A DNA stretch of 14,018 nt from DATATB01 sp036268995. Its GTDB lineage: Bacteria > Planctomycetota > Planctomycetia > Pirellulales > PNKZ01. The translations under genes were made by a program, and so were the position numbers. The notes beneath the pieces were generated by a model. That model was given only the letters and a program-made list of their open reading frames with translations. It searched no databases and was not told where the DNA came from. Position 1 is the stretch's first letter. Every line of letters begins with the position of its first letter. The stretch is taken from the NCBI GenBank assembly GCA_036268995.1, contig DATATB010000184.1, positions 1-14,018 on the forward strand. Direction: 5' to 3'. Positions 1-6,196 of the stretch are shown here, piece after piece.

Positions 1-74
1 GCCCGCACCAGAAAATCCTGCTTCAGCGGCTCGGCTTAAAACTGCCCGGCCGCCTGCGCACGACCGAGCTGTAG
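1..74 (+). CDS. C-terminal end of an unidentified protein (partial)
   Basis: An open frame enters from the left edge and ends at a TAG at 72-74. It encodes 23 residues ending LGLKLPGRLRTTEL. Only this tail is visible, so the protein cannot be identified. A Leu-rich stretch followed by a basic tail is compatible with a transposase C-terminus among other things, but nothing proves it. It points towards the NHL gene and is separated from it by about 260 bp, so it is probably a separate transcription unit. Confidence 0.35.
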   Translation, partial: PHQKILLQRLGLKLPGRLRTTEL

Positions 75-165
75 TGGAAAAATCGACCAGTCGCGCATTG
101 CGGCGCAAGCACTTACGTCAAACGTTGGGGAAGTTGGGCTAAGACATTCGTCATCGCGCGTTCTT

Positions 166-185
166 CCAGGGGCTCGCGCCCCTGG
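166..185. repeat. Perfect 8-bp hairpin in the spacer
   Basis: CCAGGGGC at 166-173 pairs perfectly with GCCCCTGG at 178-185 around a TCGC tetraloop. It lies about 90 bp after the upstream stop codon and 150 bp before the NHL gene start. No T-run follows, so it is not a classical intrinsic terminator. It could stabilise the upstream mRNA 3' end, be part of a leader, or be a fragment of a dispersed palindrome. The rest of 75-335 shows no gene or promoter that I can defend. Confidence 0.4.
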
Positions 186-335
186 CTAATGACTTCCGCC
201 CCGTTGGGGCTGGCTTCCACTCCCGTTCGAGAGAACGATTTCGCATGTCGCGCGCACTTCGGTTATCATGAGAGGCCTGCGATCCGACCCACCGCCTTTT
301 CCAACCGCCCAATTTTCGCATTGCCGAGGTTTTTG

Positions 336-1421
336 ATGAGCAACTACTTATTCCCTGCCCGTTTGTCGCGGCGTGATTTCGTGGCGATGGGAGCGGCGGC
401 CGCAGCCGCGGCGGCTTGTCCGTCGCTGCGGGCGGAGGAACAGCAAAAGCGGCCGGCGGCGCGCATCGGCAGCGGCAAGTGGACGTATACCTGGGACGAA
501 AATTGGGGCCAACTGCCGGCCGGGATGCACTACGGCTTCGGTTGCGGCATCGTCGTCGACTCGCAGGACCGCGTGTATGTCACCTCGCGTTCGGATAGTC
601 CGTGCGTGGCCGTGTTCGACCGCGATGGGCGCCTGGTCGAGACTTGGGCCAAGGATTTTGGCGACAAGGTGGGCTACTCGCTGCCGCAGATCGTGGCCAC
701 GGCCCACGGCATCTACTGGAGCAAGGAAGGCGACCAGGAGTTTCTGTACTTCACCGAAAACGTCGGCAAGAACATCCAGCCGAGGATCGGCGCCCGGGTC
801 TACAAGACCGACCTGAAGGGTAAGGTGCTGTACACGATCGGCAACGTCGAGAAGGAATCGTCCGACTCGCAAAAGTTCGACTGGACCAGCCCCACGGACG
901 TGGCCGTGAGCCCCGCGGGCGACGTGTACGTCGTCGATGGCTACGGCAGCCAGCGCGTGAGCCGGTTCGATCGCAATTTCAAGCATCTGCGCACGATCGG
1001 CGGACCCGGCAAGGAGCACGGTCAGTTCAAGACCTGCCACGGCATCTGGGTCAGCACGCTGGGCAGCGAGCCCGAGGTGTATATCGCCGATCGTACGAAC
1101 GGCCGCTACGAAGTGTATTCGCTCGAGTTGGACTACAAGCGCACGGTGTCGGGCCCGTTTGTTCGCAACCCGTGCTGCTTCTATCAGCACGAGGGGCACC
1201 TGTACATTCCGGACCTGGGCGGCATGGTCACGATCATCGACGCCCACGATCAGCCGGTGGCCGTGTTGGGCGATGGCAAGGCGAAGGGTGTCGACAAGAA
1301 CGCGCCGGACCGCTTTGCCGCGCCGCACGCGTTGACCGTCGACAGCAGCGGCAACCTGTTCGTGCTGGAATGGGTGCCCAACGGCCGCGTGCGCAAGTTC
1401 GCCCCGACGCCGCAGGCCTGA
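336..1421 (+). CDS. Tat-exported NHL-repeat / six-bladed beta-propeller protein
   Basis: The 361-aa product opens with a Tat-type signal: SRRDFVAMG at residues 11-19, then an Ala-rich core, then PSLRA-EE as a likely cleavage site. Cys28 after the Ala run could instead make it a lipoprotein. The mature part shows NHL-like blades, each with an Asp/Ser-x-x-G-x-V/L-Y/F-V pattern followed by a strand with R-V-x-x-F (for example around residues 185-210 and at the C-terminus). The ATG at 336 is preferred over the in-frame ATG at 189 because it puts the RR motif at residues 12-13 and has GAGG six bases upstream. Such proteins are abundant in planctomycetes, usually with unknown ligand, and some are annotated as peptidyl-hydroxyglycine lyase-like. 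It converges on the hydrogenase operon, so a functional link is not implied. Confidence 0.85.
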   Translation: MSNYLFPARLSRRDFVAMGAAAAAAAACPSLRAEEQQKRPAARIGSGKWTYTWDENWGQLPAGMHYGFGCGIVVDSQDRVYVTSRSDSPCVAVFDRDGRLVETWAKDFGDKVGYSLPQIVATAHGIYWSKEGDQEFLYFTENVGKNIQPRIGARVYKTDLKGKVLYTIGNVEKESSDSQKFDWTSPTDVAVSPAGDVYVVDGYGSQRVSRFDRNFKHLRTIGGPGKEHGQFKTCHGIWVSTLGSEPEVYIADRTNGRYEVYSLELDYKRTVSGPFVRNPCCFYQHEGHLYIPDLGGMVTIIDAHDQPVAVLGDGKAKGVDKNAPDRFAAPHALTVDSSGNLFVLEWVPNGRVRKFAPTPQA

Positions 1422-1451
1422 GGCCGGCCGCGCGGGACCCCTCACCCCCAG

Positions 1452-1476
1452 CCCCTCTCCCGCAAGGGGAGAGGGG
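1452..1476. terminator. GC-rich palindrome between convergent genes
   Basis: CCCCTCTCCC at 1452-1461 pairs with GGGAGAGGGG at 1467-1476 over a 5-nt GCAAG loop, giving ten perfect base pairs. It sits 30 bp after the NHL stop and 10 bp after the hypB stop, so a transcript from either side would fold it. The flanking CCTCACCCCCAG matches an intergenic palindrome I know to be widely dispersed in planctomycete and other genomes. It lacks a T-tract, so a role as bidirectional transcript end or mRNA stabiliser is an inference; it may simply be an interspersed repeat. Confidence 0.55.
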
Positions 1477-1486
1477 AGTGATCGAA

Positions 1487-2167
1487 TCAGTCGGCCGTTT
1501 GCACGGTCCGCTGGCTTGCGCGCTTTTCGAGCAACTCGATCCAGGCGTCCATCCCGCGGCCGGTTTTGGATGAGACTTCCAGGAGCGGCATGCCGGGGCG
1601 AACGGATTGCACGGAGTGCATCGCGGCGGCCGCATCGAATTCGACGGCGGCGGCCAGGTCGATCTTGGTGAGCACGGCCAGGTCGGCCGTATTGAAGATG
1701 GTGGGATATTTCAGCGGCTTGTCTTCCCCCTCGGTGACCGAAAACAGCACCAGCCGCAGGGCCTCGCCCAGATCGTAGGACGAGGGACAGACCAGGTTGC
1801 CGACGTTCTCGATGAATAAATAGTCCAAGCCGTCGAGCGGCCAGCCCTCGAGTGCCTCGCGGACCATCGCGGCTTCCAGATGGCAGACCGTGCCGGTGAT
1901 GATCTGCCGAGCCGGCGCACCGGAGCGGGCCAGGCGCCGGGCATCGTTGTCGGTGGCCAGATCACCCACGAGCGCGGCCACGCGGTATTTGCCGGCCAGG
2001 GCCGAGAGCGTCCGTTCGAGGAATGCCGTCTTGCCCGACCCGGGACTGGAAACCAGGCTGACCACGAACACGCCGGCCCGCTCGAAATCGTCTCGCAAAG
2101 CCCGGGCGACGACGTCGTTCTGCTTCAAGACCTTTTGTCGGACTTCGACCAACCGGGTGTTTGTCAT
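1487..2167 (-). CDS. hypB: HypB, nickel-inserting GTPase for [NiFe]-hydrogenase maturation
   Basis: This 226-aa cytoplasmic SIMIBI-class GTPase works with HypA to deliver nickel to the hydrogenase large subunit. The P-loop SSPGSGKT is at residues 40-47. The G-domain metal site has Cys95-His96 (in GTVCHLE) and Cys127 (in ENVGNLVC), matching the zinc/nickel ligands of archaeal HypB. The base-recognition motif TKID is at 167-170. There is no N-terminal His-rich nickel store or CxxCGC motif, so this is the short form. The ATG at 2167 overlaps the hypA stop as ATGA, which fixes the start and implies translational coupling. It is the last gene of the operon, and the palindrome follows. Confidence 0.97.
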   Translation of the reverse strand: MTNTRLVEVRQKVLKQNDVVARALRDDFERAGVFVVSLVSSPGSGKTAFLERTLSALAGKYRVAALVGDLATDNDARRLARSGAPARQIITGTVCHLEAAMVREALEGWPLDGLDYLFIENVGNLVCPSSYDLGEALRLVLFSVTEGEDKPLKYPTIFNTADLAVLTKIDLAAAVEFDAAAAMHSVQSVRPGMPLLEVSSKTGRGMDAWIELLEKRASQRTVQTAD

Positions 2168-2526
2168 GCTTCCAATTCCAGGGCGGCCAACTCCAAAGCA
2201 GTGACTTCCAACTCCTGGCCATGCACCAGCCGGGCGGCCGGCTCGCCGCAATCGGCGCAGCGCAGCTCGTTCAAGGCCAGCGGGGCGGTTTCGGCATTGC
2301 ACCCGTCGCACCAGATCGTCACCGGTATCGCTTCGATCACCAGCGACGCTTCAGCCAGCGGCGTCCCTTCGCGTGCCAGCTCGAAGGCCGACACCAGCGC
2401 CGACTGCACCACGCCCGACAGCGGACCGAGCTTGAGATGCACGGCCGCCACGCGCTCCGACGGCCGGCGCTCGGCCTCTTCGGTCGCCATGTCGATGATG
2501 CTCAATGCGATGGAAAGCTCGTGCAT
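2164..2526 (-). CDS. hypA: HypA, hydrogenase nickel metallochaperone
   Basis: HypA binds nickel at its N-terminus and hands it to the large subunit together with HypB. The 120-aa length is typical. It begins MHELSI, where His2 is the nickel ligand. The structural zinc site is a pair of CxxC motifs, Cys73/Cys76 (CDGC) and Cys90/Cys93 (CADC). The start codon follows the 41-aa membrane gene by only nine bases. No strong ribosome site is visible there, so coupling to upstream translation is likely. The stop overlaps the hypB ATG. Within the cluster hypA and hypB are distal to the other hyp genes. Confidence 0.97.
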   Translation of the reverse strand: MHELSIALSIIDMATEEAERRPSERVAAVHLKLGPLSGVVQSALVSAFELAREGTPLAEASLVIEAIPVTIWCDGCNAETAPLALNELRCADCGEPAARLVHGQELEVTALELAALELEA

Positions 2527-2535
2527 GCCGGGCGT

Positions 2536-2661
2536 CTACATCCGTTTGATGCGCATATACCGCTTGACATCCGGCAACATCACCGCGACCAGGCAGGCGG
2601 CCAGGGCTGCGAACACCAGTGCTACCAGGCCGTAACTTTCGGCTTGATGGTGTCGATGCAT
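2536..2661 (-). CDS. 41-aa single-pass membrane protein, DUF6893-like
   Basis: This very small protein starts MHRHHQ (a His-rich N-terminus). One hydrophobic helix follows, about residues 11-30, rich in Ala, Leu and Val. It ends in a short basic tail, DVKRYMRIKRM. The start at 2661 has AAGGAG about eight bases upstream, the best ribosome site in the neighbourhood, so I take it as a real gene although a longer open frame extends upstream. Its layout (His-rich start, one helix, (D)xxRYxRIxxM tail) resembles DUF6893 small proteins annotated beside actinobacterial hydrogenase genes; that match is from memory. With the positive-inside rule the basic C-terminus would be cytoplasmic. A membrane contact for the soluble hydrogenase or a metal-handling role are both guesses. 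Confidence 0.75.
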   Translation of the reverse strand: MHRHHQAESYGLVALVFAALAACLVAVMLPDVKRYMRIKRM

Positions 2662-2696
2662 AAACGGCTCCTTGAGTAATATCGGAAACGAACGAA

Positions 2697-3221
2697 TCAA
2701 TGGCTTGTGGCTGCCGGTATCGCAGCCGCTGGTGATTGATGGGCCGCGACCAGCGACTGCACGATGCGCACGGCCTCGTCGAGGGCCGCTTGCACCGGCT
2801 GGCTGAGTCCCATTTGCATGTCGTCGGGATCGGCCAGCGGCGTGGGCTCGCAGCCGACAACCAGCACACGGGGCAGCGGCCCTCCCAGGGCGGTCGCCAT
2901 TTGCAGCACTTTCCAAGGGTTCATGCCGTGCATTTCGACCGTGCAGGCCGTTGGCTCGCCCGCCGTCGGGCCGGCCGCGTCGGGCTCGATCACATACAGC
3001 GTGCCCGGCGCTCCGCCTTGCGGTGCGGCATCCACCAGGATCGCCAGCTCGTAAGGCTCGAGCAGTGCATAGGCCAGGTCGAGGCCGCGAATGCCGAAAT
3101 CCACGACGCGCACCCCCTCGGGCCAGGACTCCAGCGCCAGCCGCCGCGCCGCTTCGACGCCAAACGCATCGTCGCCGAAGAAAATGTTGCCGATGCCGGC
3201 CACCAGGATGCGCGGGCGCAT
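2697..3221 (-). CDS. [NiFe]-hydrogenase maturation protease (peptidase family M52)
   Basis: This 174-aa endopeptidase removes the C-terminal extension of the large subunit after nickel insertion, the last step before small-subunit pairing. The start of the mature fold, GIGNIFFGDDAFG at 9-21, is the M52 hallmark. Asp18, Asp64 (in LVDAAP) and His98 (in MHGMNP) align with the nickel-sensing ligands Glu16, Asp62 and His93 of E. coli HybD. The ATG at 3221 is chosen because it begins directly at the first beta-strand (MRPRILVAGIGN) and lies one base after the upstream stop (TGA-C-ATG). Its substrate is almost certainly the HhyL encoded in the same operon, which carries a 21-residue tail. Confidence 0.93.
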   Translation of the reverse strand: MRPRILVAGIGNIFFGDDAFGVEAARRLALESWPEGVRVVDFGIRGLDLAYALLEPYELAILVDAAPQGGAPGTLYVIEPDAAGPTAGEPTACTVEMHGMNPWKVLQMATALGGPLPRVLVVGCEPTPLADPDDMQMGLSQPVQAALDEAVRIVQSLVAAHQSPAAAIPAATSH

Positions 3222-3222
3222 G

Positions 3223-3531
3223 TCACGGGTCCAAGGGTTCGAGTTCGTCGGGCTGAAAAAAGAACCGATGCCCCGGCTTGTGCTGGCGGCCCCAGTCCTG
3301 GCCCGGATCGTCGTCCACAGTGACGGCCACGTGAATGCGGTCTTCGAAATCCTGTTCGATGGACTCGATCGTGGCGATGCGGCCGGCCAGGACCATGTCC
3401 ATGATGTCGGCCTGCCGCTGCGGTCGCAGACGCACGCGGTCGCCGGGCTTGAGATCCACGCCCGCGGCGCGAATGCTTTCCAGCGACACGCGCTGGGCCT
3501 CGGGCATATCCCATTCACCGAACAGGGGCAT
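3223..3531 (-). CDS. 102-aa uncharacterised hydrogenase-cluster protein
   Basis: I cannot name a family. The protein has no signal peptide, membrane segment or cysteine. It has a VDLKPGDRVRLRPQ stretch at about residues 25-38, which looks like an SH3-like or small beta-barrel strand pair. An ADIMDMVLAGR helix and an acidic segment with FEDRIHVAVTVDDD follow. The start at 3531 has GGAGG nine bases upstream and overlaps the preceding gene by 17 bp. The stop is one base from the protease start. Similar short proteins occur next to the protease in group 1h clusters as I recall, so a role in large-subunit assembly or as a protease adaptor is plausible but unproven. Confidence 0.8.
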   Translation of the reverse strand: MPLFGEWDMPEAQRVSLESIRAAGVDLKPGDRVRLRPQRQADIMDMVLAGRIATIESIEQDFEDRIHVAVTVDDDPGQDWGRQHKPGHRFFFQPDELEPLDP

Positions 3532-4612
3532 GACCTTCGTCCTCCGCTAGGGGCCGCATCTCGCGCCGCGCGCCGTGCAAGGCCGCCAGCCGTTCGGGGT
3601 CGAGTGCATCGGTACGTTCCAACAATGCCCGGGCGCGCTCATCGACCGAGCGGGCCAGTTGCTTCTCGTCTTCCGACAGCGTCATGATCCGTAGCGAAAG
3701 GATTTCGTCGATCTCGGTCCCATCGTACAGGTCGCCGGGACTTTCGGGAGCGATTTGCGGATAATCGTAGAGAATGATCGGCGCCGCGAGCATCGTGTCG
3801 GCCTCGCCGGGATCTCCCACGAGCACAGGCCACACGCCCTGGTTGCGGCAGGCGCCGGCCGCAGCCTGATGCTCGGGCGGCGGATCGATCGCCGAAATGA
3901 AGCGTCCGCCGTTTGCGTGCAAGACGGCATGGGCCGAGACGAGCGATCGAAGCTGCGCCTGCTCGCGCGAGTCGGCGGCCGGGCAGGGCGAATCGTTTGC
4001 GACTCGCACCGCAATGCGGTACAGGCCAGGCTCGACCGCTTCGGCCGACGCTTGGACAGTGCCGGCCAAGGCTTGCTGTTGGCGAACGATCACGGCCTCG
4101 ATCTGGCCCTCGCTGCTCCGCACCGGCTCGACGTCGCGGGCTGGGCCGAAACTAAAACGTACCGACCGTGGCTCGCGCGCCAGCTCCGCGAGTGGCACCT
4201 GGTCAATATCCACCTCGCGCTCCACCGCTTCCTGCCAGGTGTGCAAGAGCTTGCCACCGGCAGTGAGCGATTCGACTGGTTGATACTCGAGCGAATCGCC
4301 GTCGGGAAGTTGCGCTAGCGGCGCAGGCAGCCGCCCGACCTGACGTTCGACAAGCTGCAAAAATCGCACGCGCACCGAGAGGCCCGCCGCGGGGTCGGCA
4401 GCGAGCAGGCACTGGGTTTCGATCGCGGGCGCGTCGCCCGACTGCTGAGCCGCACACCAATCACGCGGATAAATGCCGCCGAAAGTCCAGCGCTGCCGAT
4501 TCTTGGTCGACGGCCGATACGGATAGAGCAGATAGCCCTCGTACAGAACCGCTTGGGCGATTGCGTCTACCGCGTCGCGGGGCGTCGAGGTTTGATCGCA
4601 GTCGTGGTTCAT
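3515..4612 (-). CDS. 365-aa uncharacterised hydrogenase-associated protein
   Basis: This soluble protein has no recognised catalytic motif. The N-terminal region holds a distinctive aromatic and basic patch, EGYLLYPYRPSTKNRQRW at about residues 25-42, then TFGGIYPRDW, a block likely to be the conserved core. The middle is beta-rich (residues ~75-230). It contains VDIDQVPLAEL and a segment ending in an ANDSPCP motif. The last third has LVSAHAVLHANGGRFISAIDPP and an acidic helical tail with DLYDGTEIDEILSLR. The start overlaps the upstream stop as ATGA (4609-4612), so the two are probably translationally coupled. It lies among the conserved unknowns of the group 1h operon. An assembly or scaffold role is inferred from context only. 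Confidence 0.85.
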   Translation of the reverse strand: MNHDCDQTSTPRDAVDAIAQAVLYEGYLLYPYRPSTKNRQRWTFGGIYPRDWCAAQQSGDAPAIETQCLLAADPAAGLSVRVRFLQLVERQVGRLPAPLAQLPDGDSLEYQPVESLTAGGKLLHTWQEAVEREVDIDQVPLAELAREPRSVRFSFGPARDVEPVRSSEGQIEAVIVRQQQALAGTVQASAEAVEPGLYRIAVRVANDSPCPAADSREQAQLRSLVSAHAVLHANGGRFISAIDPPPEHQAAAGACRNQGVWPVLVGDPGEADTMLAAPIILYDYPQIAPESPGDLYDGTEIDEILSLRIMTLSEDEKQLARSVDERARALLERTDALDPERLAALHGARREMRPLAEDEGHAPVR

Positions 4613-5280
4613 GGCACCACCTGCGGTTGTTCAGCCGGCTGTTGGGCGGGCAGCAAGCGCTCGAGCGCCTGGTCCGACGTGGGCAAGCCTTGCCGCAATT
4701 TGTATTGCTGCAGCCGATCAAAGACATCGCGCGGCACGCGCAGCCAGACGCTGTTGGGGTAATAGTGGTCCATCATCTGCTGCCAGACGCTGACCGGCAG
4801 TCGGAAGGCGGCCTCTTTTTCCCACGAGATTTGCGCCACTTGCAATCCGCCGGTGTCGCCGGCGTAGAACATCGTTCCGCTGAACAGCAGGCAGAGCGGC
4901 ACGTCGTCGGCCTCGAGCGCGGAAAAATACTTGGTCGCGGCCAGATTGAAATCGAAGGAGCAGGGCACCGGCAGTTCGACGGTCGTGCTGCCGCTGAACG
5001 AGCCGACGACCGTCTGCGCGTGGGTCCAGAGCATGCTCCGCAGCGATTGGCTCCATTGCTGCGGATGTCCGAAGAGTTCGAACAAGGCGGACTGCTCCGA
5101 CGGCGCGTAGCGGCGGCGCACCGGCTCGATGCGAATCTGGCATTGCAGGGCGATCGAATGGAACGAGGTCGGCCCGGCGTCCGTCGGCGGCTCGCTCACG
5201 CGCAACTTGAACGCCAGCAGCGGCACCGCCGCGAAGGTCTTGGGCTCGGCTCCTAGCACCTCGATTTGCAGGTCAGGCAT
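4609..5280 (-). CDS. DUF6084-like conserved hydrogenase-cluster protein
   Basis: The 223-aa protein is predicted soluble and mostly beta. Segments that look conserved are LAFKLRVS near residue 25, the ALQCQIRIEP strand, a RRRYAPSEQSALFELFG block at about 56-72, VPCSFDFNLAATKYF at about 105-119, and PLCLLFSGTMFY at about 128-139. A Trp- and Tyr-rich VWQQMMDHYYPNSVW helix follows. No metal-binding Cys clusters or active-site motif are seen. The ATG lies inside the end of the upstream DUF5947-like gene (8-bp overlap), and its own stop overlaps the next start. The family label is from recall of annotated actinobacterial hydrogenase loci, where such a protein pairs with DUF5947. Function unknown. 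Confidence 0.85.
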   Translation of the reverse strand: MPDLQIEVLGAEPKTFAAVPLLAFKLRVSEPPTDAGPTSFHSIALQCQIRIEPVRRRYAPSEQSALFELFGHPQQWSQSLRSMLWTHAQTVVGSFSGSTTVELPVPCSFDFNLAATKYFSALEADDVPLCLLFSGTMFYAGDTGGLQVAQISWEKEAAFRLPVSVWQQMMDHYYPNSVWLRVPRDVFDRLQQYKLRQGLPTSDQALERLLPAQQPAEQPQVVP

Positions 5281-5935
5281 CGGGCGCTCCGGTTCTGGGC
5301 GTGGTGCGCTGGCGTAGCTCGTCGAAAAATTTCTCGATCTCGCCCCACACCTTCGTGCCGCCGGACATGCCGCGCCAGGAAGTGCGGATCACGCCCACCA
5401 GGCGGAAGCAGACGTCGATCGGTGCCCGATAATACTCGCGCCGCGCGCCGACGCGATTCACCAGCAGCGTTTCCACCTCCGGCTCGAGCCGCGCGAGCAG
5501 CGGGTTGGCCGCAAGCAGTTGCTGCCAGCTCTCGGCTTCGACCTGCGACTGGGTGCCGCCGGCGGGACTGGGATACACGGCCACGGCTTCCCGCGGCGAA
5601 CCGGTCTCGTAGATGAACGCCAATTCGATCGGCAGCCGCAACTCGGACCAGAGCGCATCGTCGAGGACAAAATCGTGCAGTCGCACGGTGCGCCGCGGCA
5701 CGCGGCGGAATCGCAAGTTTTCATTGCCGGGGAACAGCACGGCACACGCGTCGCAGCAGCAGCGCATCTGCCGGCCCGGCATTTCCAACAGGTGCTGATG
5801 TTCGTCGGCCAGGCCCGCTCCGCACAGCTCGCACATCTCGCGATCCGGGCGCGGTCGCGCAAACTGCCGCAACGCGGCCAGCGCGCTGGGGAGTTCGGCT
5901 GTTTTGAGTCCTGGCCCGCTGCCGGATTCGGTCAT
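5273..5935 (-). CDS. DUF5947-like Cys/His-rich hydrogenase-cluster protein
   Basis: The 220-aa product has a likely metal site near the N-terminus: CELC at 35-38, HQH around 46-48 and CCCDAC at 59-64, which together look like a zinc ribbon or a rubredoxin-like iron site. The rest is an alpha/beta domain with LPIELAFIYE (101-110) and a Trp-containing C-terminal segment, TSWRGMSGGTKVWGEIEKFF at about 185-204. The ATG at 5935 is preferred over the upstream one at 6007 because it begins after the preceding stop and has GAGG ten bases upstream. DUF5947 is the label I recall for this neighbour in group 1h clusters. A redox or assembly function is possible but not shown. Confidence 0.85.
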   Translation of the reverse strand: MTESGSGPGLKTAELPSALAALRQFARPRPDREMCELCGAGLADEHQHLLEMPGRQMRCCCDACAVLFPGNENLRFRRVPRRTVRLHDFVLDDALWSELRLPIELAFIYETGSPREAVAVYPSPAGGTQSQVEAESWQQLLAANPLLARLEPEVETLLVNRVGARREYYRAPIDVCFRLVGVIRTSWRGMSGGTKVWGEIEKFFDELRQRTTPRTGAPDA

Positions 5936-5957
5936 CGTGAGTCTGCCTCGAGGTCGG

Positions 5958-6146
5958 TTATGCGGGCGGCATGTCGGGCATGCGGGGATCGATCGGCCCG
6001 TGGGCATCGGCGCCGATCGACGTGGAATCGCGGGCGCTGCGGTAGCCGTGCTTGCCGCCGCGGCCCGGCTCGCGTCCTTTTTTCCGGACCAATTCCTCGC
6101 CCTTGCTGGTGCCGGCCACGTGATTGGGTTTTGGCGGTTGGTTCAT
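5958..6146 (-). CDS. 62-aa basic, probably disordered hydrogenase-cluster protein
   Basis: The short product is rich in Lys, Arg, Gly and Pro, with PNHVAGTSKGEELVRKKGR at residues 7-25 and SARDSTSIGADAHGPIDPRM further on. It has almost no hydrophobic core, so it is probably unstructured until bound. The ATG at 6146 has a GAGGAG ribosome site eight bases upstream, better than the ATG at 6173. It sits between the NifU-domain gene and the DUF5947-like gene on the same strand. The ordered GTSKGEE/ARDSTSI motifs and the strong ribosome site argue for a real gene. I do not recognise a named family. A chaperone-like or subunit-bridging role is a guess. Confidence 0.7.
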   Translation of the reverse strand: MNQPPKPNHVAGTSKGEELVRKKGREPGRGGKHGYRSARDSTSIGADAHGPIDPRMPDMPPA

Positions 6147-6160
6147 CGTCGAAACTCCTC

Positions 6161-6191
6161 GTTTGGCTAACAACCTGGTTTGGCTAACAAC
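6161..6191. repeat. Two direct copies of a 14-bp repeat
   Basis: GTTTGGCTAACAAC occurs at 6161-6174 and again at 6178-6191, a 17-bp period. The copies fill the gap between the NifU-domain stop and the 62-aa gene's ribosome site. This looks like a recent small tandem duplication. No secondary function is evident. Confidence 0.7.
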
Positions 6192-6196
6192 GACGA

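Noticed and set aside
189..335. 49-residue N-terminal extension of the NHL protein from the ATG at 189
   Set aside because: It would bury the twin-arginine signal in the middle of the protein, and the ATG at 336 has a good GAGG ribosome site.
348..1445. 365-codon minus-strand frame opposite the NHL gene
   Set aside because: Arg/Ala/His-rich composition typical of antisense frames. The plus strand shows a Tat signal and propeller repeats.
2168..2311. N-terminal extension of HypB
   Set aside because: The extension lies wholly within hypA and is Arg/Gly-rich. The ATGA overlap start gives a normal HypB N-terminus.
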